A stretch of 64,000 nt of DNA from positions 62,001 to 126,000 of the forward strand of contig NZ_KB899412.1 in assembly GCF_000378205.1 (NCBI RefSeq), given 5' to 3'. The DNA is from Sediminispirochaeta bajacaliforniensis DSM 16054. GTDB lineage: Bacteria; Spirochaetota; Spirochaetia; DSM-16054; Sediminispirochaetaceae. The notes under the pieces were generated by a model. That model did no database searches, was not told the DNA's origin, and worked only from the letters and a program-made list of their open reading frames with translations. This document shows, in pieces, positions 16,252 to 24,703 of this stretch (its first letter is position 1; each line of letters opens with the position of its first letter). The position numbers were made by a program, and so were the translations under genes.

Positions 16252-17679
16252 TCAGGTCATATCGGTGCGAAGGTCGTCGTGGACCTTCTGTTCCTTGTAG
16301 GAACGGGGAAGAATGATGTTGAGGAATATGGCGGAAAGTCCGCCGGTGGTGATTGCCGAACCGAAGATGGTTTTTGCCAGGGGAGGAAAATGCCCCAGGG
16401 CATCAGGAACGAGGATCACACCGAGGCCGAGCCCGAAGCTTATGGCCATGATAAGGATCCCCCGGCGGTTGATGACGTTGGTGCCGATCAGCTTGATGCC
16501 GCTGGCTGCAACGGTCCCGAACATGATGATGGTGGCTCCTCCGAGAACAGGGGAGGGAATGAGGCTGAAGATTCCGCCGATGATGGGGAAGGCCCCGAAT
16601 ATGACAAGCAGAGCGGCGATAAAGTAGCCAATGTAGCGACTCGCCACACCGGTAAGCTGGATGATGCCGTTGTTCTGACTGAACGTGGTATTGGGAAAGC
16701 TGTTGAACAGGGCCGCTATCGCGGAGTTCACACCATCGCCGAGGACCCCTCCGCTGATGGTTTTAATGTACTGTTTTCCCTCAATGGGTTGATTTGATAC
16801 CAGACTGGTTGCGGTGAGGTCGCCGATGGACTCCACGGTGGTGATCAGGTAGAGGAGTGCCATGGGGATGAAATAGTCGAAACGGAATTTGAAGAATCCG
16901 TATTTGAAGGGTATCGGCACGTTGATCAGGGATAATCCGTCGAGCTTGGTAAAATCGATACGCCCCATGAAGGCCGCAACGATATAGCCGACGGCAAGGC
17001 CGATGACGATGGCTCCCATGCGGAGCCATTGGTTTTTGCTGCGGTTCAGGATGATGATGGTCACCAGGACGATTGCCGCCAGACCGAGGTTCTGCCAGCT
17101 TCCAAAGGCGTCGGTTCCTACTGCGGCCGATCCCCCTGCGATATCGGTGAACCCGACCTTGACCAGGGAGAGTCCGATCATGGTGACGATGATACCGCTG
17201 ACCAGGGGGGTAATGATTTTCTGGAGGAACTTGAGAAATCGAGAAAAGACCATTTCGATGAAACTGCCGAAGAAGCAGATGCCGAAGATGGTGGCAAGGG
17301 CGGCTTCGTTGCTGCCGCCATCTCCCTTGACCGCCATGCCTATGGCGATGATGGTCCCGAGAAAGGTGAAGCTTGTGCCCTGTATGGAGAGAAGTCCGCT
17401 CCCGACAGGGCCGAACTTCTTGGCCTGGATGAAGGTTGCGATGCCAGAGACGACCAGGGCCATGGAAATGATGTAGCTGGTCATCTGAATGGGCAGCCCC
17501 AAAACACCGCAGATGATGGTCGGCGGGGTAATAATACTGACAAAGATGGCAAGAAGGTGTTGCAGTGCCGCGAAGAGTGATTGCAAAAAGGAAGGACGAT
17601 CGTCTAGACCGTAGATGATCTCTACGGCACTGCCTGCTGCCCCGTTTTGCGGGGGTGTTTGAACGGAGGTATCGCTCAT
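16252..17679 (-). CDS. NCS2-family xanthine/uric acid permease
   Basis: A 475-residue inner-membrane purine symporter of the NCS2 (nucleobase-ascorbate) family, with about fourteen helices. Seen motifs include 'FVSIITPPTIICGVLGLP', 'SIQGTSFTFLGTIIAIGMAV' with the substrate-site Gln, and 'NSFPNTTFSQNNGIIQLTGVASR' of the signature region. The ATG at 17679 follows AAGGAGA at good spacing; the longer open frame upstream runs through the promoter and was not used. It is divergent from xdh, so xanthine or urate is the likely substrate. Its promoter (TTTACA 17826-17831, 16 bases, TATACT 17804-17809, minus strand) has the -10 box bracketed by CAACA direct repeats. Confidence 0.9.
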   Translation of the reverse strand: MSDTSVQTPPQNGAAGSAVEIIYGLDDRPSFLQSLFAALQHLLAIFVSIITPPTIICGVLGLPIQMTSYIISMALVVSGIATFIQAKKFGPVGSGLLSIQGTSFTFLGTIIAIGMAVKGDGGSNEAALATIFGICFFGSFIEMVFSRFLKFLQKIITPLVSGIIVTMIGLSLVKVGFTDIAGGSAAVGTDAFGSWQNLGLAAIVLVTIIILNRSKNQWLRMGAIVIGLAVGYIVAAFMGRIDFTKLDGLSLINVPIPFKYGFFKFRFDYFIPMALLYLITTVESIGDLTATSLVSNQPIEGKQYIKTISGGVLGDGVNSAIAALFNSFPNTTFSQNNGIIQLTGVASRYIGYFIAALLVIFGAFPIIGGIFSLIPSPVLGGATIIMFGTVAASGIKLIGTNVINRRGILIMAISFGLGLGVILVPDALGHFPPLAKTIFGSAITTGGLSAIFLNIILPRSYKEQKVHDDLRTDMT

Positions 17680-17765
17680 GAGGTCTCCTTTTCGGACGCT
17701 CCTTTGGTTTTTTGGTGCGGTATGTTTCGGCCCGGTAAAGGAGCACCGAGCAGTTCCGGGAAATA

Positions 17766-17831
17766 CAACAATCCGCAACGCGAGCGACCAAATATTATGC
17801 AACAGTATACAACACTATATTGAGTTGTAAA
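17766..17831 (-). promoter_or_regulatory. Permease promoter with purine-box direct repeats
   Basis: On the minus strand TTTACA (17826-17831), 16 bases and TATACT (17804-17809) make a promoter. The -10 lies between two CAACA repeats (17800-17804 and 17810-17814, plus-strand reading). A second, weaker pair, CAACA (17766-17770) and CAACG (17776-17780), lies downstream in the leader. Start-to-start spacing is 10 bp in both. Confidence 0.65.
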
Positions 17832-17908
17832 GAAAAACTTAACGAAAATGACCCCGCGGTTTCCTATAATTGATATGGATTTTTTTCTGATACATACCCC
17901 GCTTTTAT

Positions 17909-17941
17909 TTGCATTAGGGCCTATTGTGTTGTAATATGTTG
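17909..17941 (+). promoter_or_regulatory. xdh promoter with purine-box direct repeats
   Basis: TTGCAT (17909-17914), 17 bases and TAATAT (17932-17937) form a promoter for the xanthine dehydrogenase genes. The -10 lies exactly between two TGTTG repeats (17927-17931 and 17937-17941), mirroring the permease promoter. A protein bound there would block RNA polymerase. Confidence 0.65.
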
Positions 17942-17981
17942 CAAATCCCTCTCCTTTGGGATATGTATTCAAGGAGTTATT

Positions 17982-20249
17982 ATGCCAGTTTCCGGAACGA
18001 CGGTTTTCAGAAACGATGCCGTTTCCAAGGTGACCGGACGGGCCAAGTATACCGACGATCTGAAATTCTACGGTATGGCCCATGCGGTTGTCGTTTATAC
18101 CGGCTATGTACGAGCCGAGCATCTTCGCGTCGATGTTGATGCGGCGTCGGCCGCACCCGGGGTTCTCGGAGTTTTTACCGCAGCCGATATTCCCGGACAG
18201 ATCTGCTTCGGCCAGATCAACCGCGATTATGCCATGCTTGCCCAGGAGCGCATCCTTTGCGAAGGAGACGTCATTGCCCTGATTGTTGCCGAAACCCGGG
18301 CCGAGGCCCTTGCCGCTGCGTCCTTGGTCAAGGAGCAGGCAGAAGAGCTTCCTCCCGTTACCGATTCCTTTGAGGCTCTCAAGCCCGATGCTCCGATCCT
18401 TCGTCCCGGTTCTGCGGGAAATACCAACCGTATCAACCATGGACGGGTCAGGAAAGGGAATGCGGAGGCTGTTTTGCAGGGGTGTGATCTTGTTCTTGAT
18501 GAGGAGTTTTCCACCCAGTTTATCGAGCACGCCTATATGGAGCCCGAGGCGGGGATTGCCGTGCCTCGTCCCGATGGTGTTATCGAGATATACGGCAGCA
18601 TGCAGCATCCCTATTCAACCAGGCGTTTTGTCTCGGCTATGTTGGGCGAGCCCCTTTCCAACATTGAGGTCTATATGACGCCCATGGGGGGAGGCTTTGG
18701 GGGAAAGGACGATACCGCCGCCATTGTGTGCGCCAGGGCTGCTTTGGCGGCACGGAAACTGAATCGACCGGTGAAACTGACCTATGATCGCAGCTGGTCT
18801 ATGAAAGAGAGTTACAAACGCCATCCCTATTATCTCCATTATCGTGTCGGCTTTGATAAGCGGGGAAAGTTTCGGGGTGCCGATATCGATATGGTAAGCG
18901 ACTCGGGGGCCTATACCAGCGTAACCCCCTGGGTGAACTGGCGCAGCACCGCCCAATGCTGCGGTCCCTACACCGCCGATGCGGTGCGCATGGATATCGT
19001 TGCCGCGACCACCAACAATGTCTTTACCGGAGCCATGCGGGGATTCGGCGCTCCTCAGGTCAACTTTGCCGTTGAGCAGCTTATGGACATGGCCGCGGAA
19101 AAGCTGGGGCTCTCTCCTGTTGAGATTCGCCGCATGAATATGGTCAAGCAGGGGGATGCAACCATAACCGGGCAGGTGCTGGATAACCATACCGTCAGCC
19201 TCGAGGCGGTAATGGATCGACTTCTCGCCGAATCTTCCTACAGGGAAAAGTACCCCTCCTGTTCCCGGGGTAAGGGGGAAGGGGATGAGCTCTACGGTAT
19301 CGGCTTTTCCATCAGCTATCGGGGAGCAAGTCTCGGGGCGGAGGGAATGGATTATTGTTCCTCCATCATCAACTGCCAGATGGACGGATCGATCCTTCTG
19401 GAGGCGGCCATCCATGAAAACGGGCAGGGGGCAGAATCGGTCCAGATGATGATCCTCAGCGAAGAACTTGGGGTTCCCCTTTCGAGGATTCGCTATAAGC
19501 GACCCTCCACCAGCAATATTCCCGATGGCGGGACCACCGTAGCGACCCGTGGGACCATCATGGGAGGCGGCGCCGTGGCTATTGCCGCCCGGAATCTAAA
19601 GAAGCTGATTGCCGAGACCCTTGCCGAAGAGCTGGGCGGCGACCCTTCTGAGGTCGTTTTCGAAAACGATACGGTCAGCGTTCCTCTGGGGAAGAGCTTC
19701 AGCTGGGAAGAGGCCATGAAGGCGATGCATCTTCATCGGGTCTACCCCTACGCTTTCGGCACCTTTCAGGCTCCCCATGTTTCCTGGGACGAAGAGCTTG
19801 GGCAGGGTGATGCCTACTTTACCTTTGTCTACAGCGCCCAGGCTGCCGAGCTGACGGTAAGCCGCAAAACCGGTAAGATAAAGCTCCTTTCTTTAACCGC
19901 GGTCCACGATATCGGTCGGGCGATCAACAGGGCCATGGTTTTAGGGCAAATGTACGGCGGTATCGCTCAGGCGGTGGGGCAGGCCTTGAGCGAGGATCTG
20001 GCGGTGCGGGACGGTCGGATCGGCAATCTCAATCTTGACAAATACAAAATTCCCAGGGCGAAGGATCTGCCCGAGATCAAGGGGATCATTGTGGAGAATC
20101 CCGATCCAACCTCTCCCACGGGTGCTAAGGGAATTGGCGAGCCCGCCCTTGAACTGATGGCCCCGGCCATTGCCAATGCAGTTTACAACGCAACGGGACT
20201 TCGCTTCCACAGCCTTCCCATCACGATAAACCCGGAGGACTTGAAATGA
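17982..20249 (+). CDS. Xanthine dehydrogenase-family molybdenum-binding subunit
   Basis: A 755-residue catalytic subunit of the xanthine oxidase family, which hydroxylates purines at a molybdopterin-Mo centre in the cytoplasm. The domain order is the small alpha/beta-hammerhead (about 1-130: 'KVTGRAKYTDDLKFYGMAHA') followed by the Mo-binding domains. Cofactor motifs are visible: 'MGGGFGGKDD', 'GAMRGFGAPQ', and 'GAKGIGEPALELMAPA' with the catalytic Glu. It overlaps the 2Fe-2S subunit gene by ATGA. No FAD subunit gene is in this operon. The neighbouring selD/yedF/yqeB/yqeC operon suggests a selenium-dependent Mo site, which the protein sequence itself does not show. Transcription starts from the promoter at 17909-17941. 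Confidence 0.92.
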   Translation: MPVSGTTVFRNDAVSKVTGRAKYTDDLKFYGMAHAVVVYTGYVRAEHLRVDVDAASAAPGVLGVFTAADIPGQICFGQINRDYAMLAQERILCEGDVIALIVAETRAEALAAASLVKEQAEELPPVTDSFEALKPDAPILRPGSAGNTNRINHGRVRKGNAEAVLQGCDLVLDEEFSTQFIEHAYMEPEAGIAVPRPDGVIEIYGSMQHPYSTRRFVSAMLGEPLSNIEVYMTPMGGGFGGKDDTAAIVCARAALAARKLNRPVKLTYDRSWSMKESYKRHPYYLHYRVGFDKRGKFRGADIDMVSDSGAYTSVTPWVNWRSTAQCCGPYTADAVRMDIVAATTNNVFTGAMRGFGAPQVNFAVEQLMDMAAEKLGLSPVEIRRMNMVKQGDATITGQVLDNHTVSLEAVMDRLLAESSYREKYPSCSRGKGEGDELYGIGFSISYRGASLGAEGMDYCSSIINCQMDGSILLEAAIHENGQGAESVQMMILSEELGVPLSRIRYKRPSTSNIPDGGTTVATRGTIMGGGAVAIAARNLKKLIAETLAEELGGDPSEVVFENDTVSVPLGKSFSWEEAMKAMHLHRVYPYAFGTFQAPHVSWDEELGQGDAYFTFVYSAQAAELTVSRKTGKIKLLSLTAVHDIGRAINRAMVLGQMYGGIAQAVGQALSEDLAVRDGRIGNLNLDKYKIPRAKDLPEIKGIIVENPDPTSPTGAKGIGEPALELMAPAIANAVYNATGLRFHSLPITINPEDLK

Positions 20250-20737
20250 GCAGCAGTGATGAACGAATAATAACGATCAACGGGGTGGTTCGCAGTGTTG
20301 CCGAGGCCGATCTCGATCTCAGCCTTTTAGAGTATCTTCGGGAACGGCTTGACCTTACCGGAGTCAAAAACGGCTGTGGAGTCGGGGCCTGTGGGGCCTG
20401 TACCGTAGTAATCGACGGCCAGGGAAAACGCAGCTGCCGTACCAAGCTTTCGTCGGTCTTGGGAAAGAATGTAATCACTGTCGAGGGGCTTGAAGGGCCG
20501 GACGGAAGCCTTCATCCGATCCAGCAGTCCTTTATCGACTGCGGTGCAATCCAGTGTGGTTTCTGTACGCCGGGTATGGTGATGAGTGCCTATGCGCTTT
20601 TACTCCGGGAGAAACGGCCGAGCCGGGATAGAATTCGCAAGGCAATGAGCGGAAACCTCTGCCGCTGCACCGGCTACCAGCAGATCATCGATGCGGTGGA
20701 GATGGCCGCAAAACGAATGTACCCGGGAGGGCTGTAG
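20246..20737 (+). CDS. Xanthine dehydrogenase-family 2Fe-2S subunit
   Basis: A 163-residue iron-sulfur subunit that passes electrons from the molybdenum site. The plant-ferredoxin-like cluster Cys residues are C44, C49, C52 and C64 ('CGVGACGACTVVIDG'). The second cluster uses C104, C107, C139 and C141 ('CGFCTPGM' and 'NLCRCTGYQ'). Length is standard for the family. Its start overlaps the catalytic-subunit stop by four bases. It converges with cysK. The electron acceptor is unclear because no FAD subunit follows. Confidence 0.95.
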   Translation: MSSSDERIITINGVVRSVAEADLDLSLLEYLRERLDLTGVKNGCGVGACGACTVVIDGQGKRSCRTKLSSVLGKNVITVEGLEGPDGSLHPIQQSFIDCGAIQCGFCTPGMVMSAYALLLREKRPSRDRIRKAMSGNLCRCTGYQQIIDAVEMAAKRMYPGGL

Positions 20738-20768
20738 GTTCCCTCTTCGGGCACATTCCTTTTTTGTC

Positions 20769-21707
20769 TTACGCTTCTTCGAAAAGCCAGGTGGAAAGGT
20801 AGCGCTCGCCGGTGTCGGGCAACAGTGCCACAATCAGCTTTCCCGCATGTTCCTTCTCATCGGCAAGTCTCGCTGCCGCTGCCGCAGCAGCCCCTGAGCT
20901 GATACCAACCAAAAGTCCTGCCTTTTTTGCAAGCAGCCTGGCACTCTTTCCTGCCTCCTCATCGGAGATGGTGATGATCCTGTCTATGACCGACATATCC
21001 ACCACCGAGGGAACGAAGCCTGCCCCGATGCCCTGAATTTTATGCGGGCCTGCACTTCCTCCGGAAAGAACCGGAGAGCCTTCGGGTTCCACGGCGACAA
21101 CGGATATTTTCGGATTCTTTGCCTTAAGGGCGCTTCCCGTACCGGTAACAGTTCCTCCGGTTCCAACTCCGGCGACAAAGAGATCGACCTTGCCGTCGGT
21201 ATCGCGCCATATCTCCTGGGCGGTGGTCCTTCGATGTGCCTCCGGGTTGGCCGGGTTATCGAACTGCCCCGGAATAAAGGCGTTTTCCCTGCTTGATGCA
21301 ATCTTCTCTGCCTCTTCAATGGCCCCCTTCATGCCTTTCGCCGCCGGGGTCAGCACAAGTTCTGCACCCAGGGCCGCAAGGAGTTTGCGTCGTTCCATGC
21401 TCATGCTTTCGGGCATGGTGAGAATGATATGGTAACCCTTTACCGCAGCAACTCCAGCAAGTCCGACACCGGTGTTGCCGCTGGTAGGTTCGACGATGAT
21501 CCCTCCCGGCCTCAGGCTGCCGTCGGCTTCTGCCTGCTCTATCATGGCAAGGGCGATCCGCTCCTTCACACAGCCGAGGGGATTTGCCGACTCAAGTTTG
21601 ACAGCGATCCGCGTGCCCTGGGCCGCTGCCTGTGGAGAGAGGAGTACATCCGCATATATCAGGGGGGTGTTCCCGATAAGTTCCGTCATGTTTTTTGCTA
21701 TCTTCAT
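20769..21707 (-). CDS. cysK: Cysteine synthase (O-acetylserine sulfhydrylase)
   Basis: A 312-residue PLP enzyme that makes cysteine from O-acetylserine and sulfide. The N-terminal 'ELIGNTPLIYADVLL' is followed by a 'KLESANPLGCVKERIA' segment; the Lys after CV binds PLP. Then come 'VEPTSGNTGVGLAGVAAVKGY' (phosphate and substrate loop) and 'GVGTGGTVTGTGSALK' (PLP phosphate cradle). The usual NPxxSVK is here NPLGCVK, a Cys-for-Ser variant. It starts one base after the metY stop, so it ends the rrf2-metA-metY-cysK operon. Confidence 0.93.
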   Translation of the reverse strand: MKIAKNMTELIGNTPLIYADVLLSPQAAAQGTRIAVKLESANPLGCVKERIALAMIEQAEADGSLRPGGIIVEPTSGNTGVGLAGVAAVKGYHIILTMPESMSMERRKLLAALGAELVLTPAAKGMKGAIEEAEKIASSRENAFIPGQFDNPANPEAHRRTTAQEIWRDTDGKVDLFVAGVGTGGTVTGTGSALKAKNPKISVVAVEPEGSPVLSGGSAGPHKIQGIGAGFVPSVVDMSVIDRIITISDEEAGKSARLLAKKAGLLVGISSGAAAAAAARLADEKEHAGKLIVALLPDTGERYLSTWLFEEA

Positions 21708-21708
21708 C

Positions 21709-22989
21709 TTAGACCTCCTTCAAAGCCTGGTTTATATCGTCGATGATATCGTCTCGATGTTCAATCCCTATGGAAAGCCGAATAAGCTCCGGCTTTACTC
21801 CGGCGGCAATCTGCTCCTGGTCGCTGAGCTGCGCGTGGGTGGTGCTTCCCGGATGGATGGCAAGGCTCTTTGCGTCTCCGACGTTGGCAAGGTGGCTGAA
21901 GAGTTTCAGCTTCTCAATAAAGCGTTTACCAGCCTCCTTACCTCCCTTTACGCCGAATACAACCATACCGCCGTAGCCCCCGCTCAAAACCCTGTCGGCG
22001 ACCTTTTTCGAGGGGTCCGTATCGAGCCCGGGGTAACGTAACCAGTCGACCTTGCCGTGGGTGGAAAGAAATGCGGCGACCGCAGCGGCATTTTCGCAGT
22101 GACGCTCCATGCGCAGGGGAAGGGTTTCAATCCCCTGGAGAATGTTCCAGGCATTATCCGGGGAGATGGCCGCCCCTGTATTCCTTAAGGCAACGGTCCT
22201 CATCCGCATAACAAAGGCCGCCCGCTGCTGGTCTCCGAGGTCCCTTGCCCAGCGTATCCCGTGGTAGCTTTCATCCGGTTCGGTGAAACGCGAGAACCTG
22301 CCGCTGGACCAATCGAAGTTACCACCGTCGATCACGGCACCTCCTATGACCGTTCCGCTTCCGCAGATCCACTTTGAGAGACTGTGGATGACCACATCTG
22401 CACCCAGCTCGATGGGACGACTGAGAACCGGAGTCGCAAAGGTCGAGTCTACAATGAGGGGAAGGGCCTCCTTGTGGGCCGCCTCGGCTAAGGCTGGTAT
22501 GTCGGCGACATCAAGGCCCGGATTGCCGATGATTTCGGTAAAGACGGCTCGGCTCTTTTCGTTGATTGCGGCCTTGAGGGCGGGAATATCATTGGGAGGA
22601 ATCAGGATTACCTTGATTCCCAGATCCGGCAGGATTGAAGTGAAAAGGGTGTGGGTGCCTCCATATAGGTTGGCTGTTGCAATAATCTCATCACCTGCCG
22701 TTGCCAGATTGATGATGGAGTAAAAGACAGCTGCCGTTCCCGATGCAAGGGCCAAGGCCCCGACACCACCTTCCAGAAGCTGCATCCTCTGTTCAAGGAC
22801 ATCCTGGGTTGGATTGCCGATCCTCGTATAAATGAATCCCGGTTCCGCCAGATCAAAGAGCCGGGCCGCATGACCGCTGTCCTTGAATTGATAGGCTGTT
22901 GTCCGGTAGAGCGGTACCGCTCTGCTGCCCGTTACGGGATCGGGAATAGTGCCACCATGAAGTGCGATGGTTTCCAGATGCTTGTTCAT
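21709..22989 (-). CDS. metY: O-acetylhomoserine sulfhydrylase
   Basis: A 426-residue PLP enzyme of the Cys/Met metabolism family that forms homocysteine from O-acetylhomoserine and sulfide. The family start '[31 protein letters not shown]' is typical of MetY. '[21 protein letters not shown]' and the PLP-Lys region '[22 protein letters not shown]' follow. The ATG at 22989 is supported by GAGGAGG and overlaps the metA stop by ATGA; a longer open frame upstream is an overlap with metA. It pairs logically with the acetyl-specific MetA upstream. Confidence 0.93.
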   Translation of the reverse strand: MNKHLETIALHGGTIPDPVTGSRAVPLYRTTAYQFKDSGHAARLFDLAEPGFIYTRIGNPTQDVLEQRMQLLEGGVGALALASGTAAVFYSIINLATAGDEIIATANLYGGTHTLFTSILPDLGIKVILIPPNDIPALKAAINEKSRAVFTEIIGNPGLDVADIPALAEAAHKEALPLIVDSTFATPVLSRPIELGADVVIHSLSKWICGSGTVIGGAVIDGGNFDWSSGRFSRFTEPDESYHGIRWARDLGDQQRAAFVMRMRTVALRNTGAAISPDNAWNILQGIETLPLRMERHCENAAAVAAFLSTHGKVDWLRYPGLDTDPSKKVADRVLSGGYGGMVVFGVKGGKEAGKRFIEKLKLFSHLANVGDAKSLAIHPGSTTHAQLSDQEQIAAGVKPELIRLSIGIEHRDDIIDDINQALKEV

Positions 22990-23927
22990 TGTTGTTCCTC
23001 CTCGAACATCGGTTTCAGGCTTCCCAAATCGTATGGGGTTGCCTGATATACTGAATAATTGAGCCAGTTTGAAAAAAAGAGGTGGGCATGAGCCCTCCAT
23101 GTGGAGATGGGAAAAGCATTGGGATTATCCTGAGGAAAGTAATGGGCGGGGGTTGGCACATCCAACCCCTTTTCCGTATCCCGTTGGTACTCCTTTGCCA
23201 GAGTGTCGGCATCGTATTCAAAATGACCGGTTATGAAGATCTGCCGTCCCGCCTGCGCCTGGATGACGGCGCTACCTGCTTCCTTCGATCGTGCGAGAAT
23301 CTCGAGCCTTGGAATCCTCTTTAGAGCAGCCTCGTCGACCCCCGTATAGCGGGAGTGGGGAAGGGGAAAACAGTCGTCGAAGCCTCGAAAGAGTGGCGAA
23401 TGATCATCCATTCGCCGGTGCTCGAACACCCCTGTCAGCTTGTGAGGTAAGAGAAGCTTGTCGATTCCGTAGTGGTACCAGAGGCCTGCAAAGGCCCCCC
23501 AGCAGATATGGAGTGTCGAATAGACGTTCTTTTTGCTGTGCTCCATGATTGCAGCCAACTCATCCCAGTAATCCACCTCGGTGAAGGGAAGGGTCTCCAC
23601 AGGCGCTCCGGTGATGATCATCCCGTCGTAGCGCTTTTTTTCAACCCTTGAGAAGGTGGTATAAAAGCGTTCCAGATGGGCCGGAGAACTGTGGCGCGAG
23701 GTATAGGATTCGGTGTGAAGTAGATCGATATTGACCTGAATTGGGGAGTTGGCCAGTAGCCGCAAAAGCTGAATCTCGGTATCTATCTTTGCCGGCATCA
23801 GGTTGACGATGGCAATCTCCAGCGGGCGTATGTCCTGATGCATTGCCCGCTCGCTGGTCATGACGAAAATATTTTCCGCCTCTAAGGCCCGGCGGGCAGG
23901 AAGAGCCTCGTCTATCTTTATCGGCAT
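22986..23927 (-). CDS. metA: Homoserine O-acetyltransferase (MetA type)
   Basis: A 313-residue acyltransferase of the glutamine-amidotransferase-like MetA family that activates homoserine for methionine synthesis. The nucleophile is C142 in '[12 protein letters not shown]'. '[19 protein letters not shown]'-like and '[17 protein letters not shown]' segments match the family. Residue 111 is Glu ('[10 protein letters not shown]'); Glu here is the known marker for acetyl-CoA use, whereas Gly marks succinyl-CoA. This agrees with the O-acetylhomoserine enzyme MetY downstream. AAGGAGG lies seven bases before the ATG. A strong hairpin at 23948-23977 lies in the leader between rrf2 and metA. Confidence 0.94.
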   Translation of the reverse strand: MPIKIDEALPARRALEAENIFVMTSERAMHQDIRPLEIAIVNLMPAKIDTEIQLLRLLANSPIQVNIDLLHTESYTSRHSSPAHLERFYTTFSRVEKKRYDGMIITGAPVETLPFTEVDYWDELAAIMEHSKKNVYSTLHICWGAFAGLWYHYGIDKLLLPHKLTGVFEHRRMDDHSPLFRGFDDCFPLPHSRYTGVDEAALKRIPRLEILARSKEAGSAVIQAQAGRQIFITGHFEYDADTLAKEYQRDTEKGLDVPTPAHYFPQDNPNAFPISTWRAHAHLFFSNWLNYSVYQATPYDLGSLKPMFEEEQQ

Positions 23928-23947
23928 AAAAAAGCCTCCTTCTTCTA

Positions 23948-23977
23948 AAGCCCCAACCGGACACGCCGGCGGGGCTT
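23948..23977 (-). promoter_or_regulatory. Stem-loop between rrf2 and metA
   Basis: AAGCCCC (23948-23954) pairs with GGGGCTT (23971-23977), and CCGG pairs with CCGG inside, giving a long GC-rich hairpin. On the minus strand it is followed by TTTAG rather than a T-run, so it is a weak terminator at best. It may set the ratio of regulator to enzymes. No SAM-riboswitch fold was found. Confidence 0.45.
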
Positions 23978-23995
23978 GTCGGAAGGGGCGAGGTA

Positions 23996-24433
23996 TCAGT
24001 TTGTCATCATCATGCTGCAGGTATTGGCCTTGGTGTTCCGTATAAGATCGCCGAGGCTTCGTTCTTTAAGGAAATTTTTGACAAGATCATCAAGCTCCAT
24101 CCAAAGAGGAAGAGTCGGGCATCGGGAGGCTCTTTCGCAGTGTTCATCCTCTCTGAGGCAGTTGATCGGCGCAAGGTCCCCTTCGAGAAGCTCGAAAAGA
24201 CGGTCAAGACGCACTTTGTCGGGGTCAACGGCGATCTTGTATCCACCTGTGACACCACGTGCGGAATCGAGGATTCCGGATGGCTTAAGGAGCCTGACAA
24301 TCTGTTCAAGGTATTTTTGGCTTACCTTTTCGGCTTCGCTGATTTCGCCGAGCTGAACATAACGATCTCCCCCCTCGCTTCCGAGGTAGATGAGGAATCT
24401 GAGACCGTAGCGTGTTCTGGTCGAAAATTTCAT
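23996..24433 (-). CDS. Rrf2-family transcriptional regulator (IscR-like, three Cys)
   Basis: A 145-residue winged-helix regulator. The N-terminus '[18 protein letters not shown]' and the recognition helix region '[26 protein letters not shown]' are typical of Rrf2 proteins. Three Cys residues in '[15 protein letters not shown]' (C-x6-C-x5-C) match the Fe-S ligand triad of IscR-like members, so it may sense iron-sulfur or sulfur status; CymR-type cysteine regulators lack them. It is the first gene before metA-metY-cysK and probably controls them and itself. There is no Shine-Dalgarno sequence: TTGCCT-N17-TACTAT ends six bases before the ATG, so the message may be leaderless. Confidence 0.9.
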   Translation of the reverse strand: MKFSTRTRYGLRFLIYLGSEGGDRYVQLGEISEAEKVSQKYLEQIVRLLKPSGILDSARGVTGGYKIAVDPDKVRLDRLFELLEGDLAPINCLREDEHCERASRCPTLPLWMELDDLVKNFLKERSLGDLIRNTKANTCSMMMTN

Positions 24434-24468
24434 ACCTACATAGTATGGTATTGTGAAAAAAAAGGCAA
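24432..24468 (-). promoter_or_regulatory. rrf2 promoter with overlapping inverted repeat
   Basis: On the minus strand TTGCCT (24463-24468), 17 bases and TACTAT (24440-24445) form a promoter; the predicted start site is the A of the ATG at 24433. An inverted repeat ATACC-N10-GGTAT (24432-24451) covers the -10 and start codon and could be the regulator's own operator. Confidence 0.55.
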
Positions 24469-24494
24469 GGGGAACAGGTTGTTTTATTGGTTCC

Positions 24495-24643
24495 TAGTGT
24501 TCCGAAAATTGGTGGTATATGAAGCGCAATTCCTGTATCCATTGGCAATTGCTAAGGAGGAATACAAAAAAAGCTCGGCAGGGGGGAAACGTAAGGATTT
24601 TACCAGCAAAAAGGGCGAGGTATCACCAGGATTCGGAACACTA
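24495..24643. mobile_element. 149-bp element with 20-bp terminal inverted repeats (MITE-like)
   Basis: TAGTGTTCCGAAAATTGGTG (24495-24514) and the reverse complement of CACCAGGATTCGGAACACTA (24624-24643) match at 17 of 20 positions and point inward. The stretch between holds no credible gene. Related single ends occur at 1209, 12762 and 14363. No target-site duplication is evident. It lies between rrf2 and the terminator of the second purine permease. A non-autonomous transposable element or a paired regulatory repeat are both possible. Confidence 0.45.
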
Positions 24644-24650
24644 TACAAAG

Positions 24651-24679
24651 AAACGGCCGCCGGATGACCGGGGCCGTTT
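24651..24679 (-). terminator. Terminator of the adenine/hypoxanthine permease gene
   Basis: AAACGGCC (24651-24658) and GGCCGTTT (24672-24679) form an 8-bp stem with a 13-base loop, 25 bp after the permease stop. On the minus strand the stem runs into TTTCTTTG. Confidence 0.7.
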
Positions 24680-24703
24680 GTACAATCACGTTTACTTAGG
24701 AAA

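Noticed and set aside
23928-23995. SAM riboswitch before metA
   Set aside because: Only 68 bp separate rrf2 and metA, and the sequence forms one simple hairpin without the conserved SAM-riboswitch junction bases.
24140-24667. 175-residue plus-strand open frame across rrf2 and the repeat element
   Set aside because: It is antisense to the clear Rrf2 gene and then runs through the inverted-repeat element; no family likeness.
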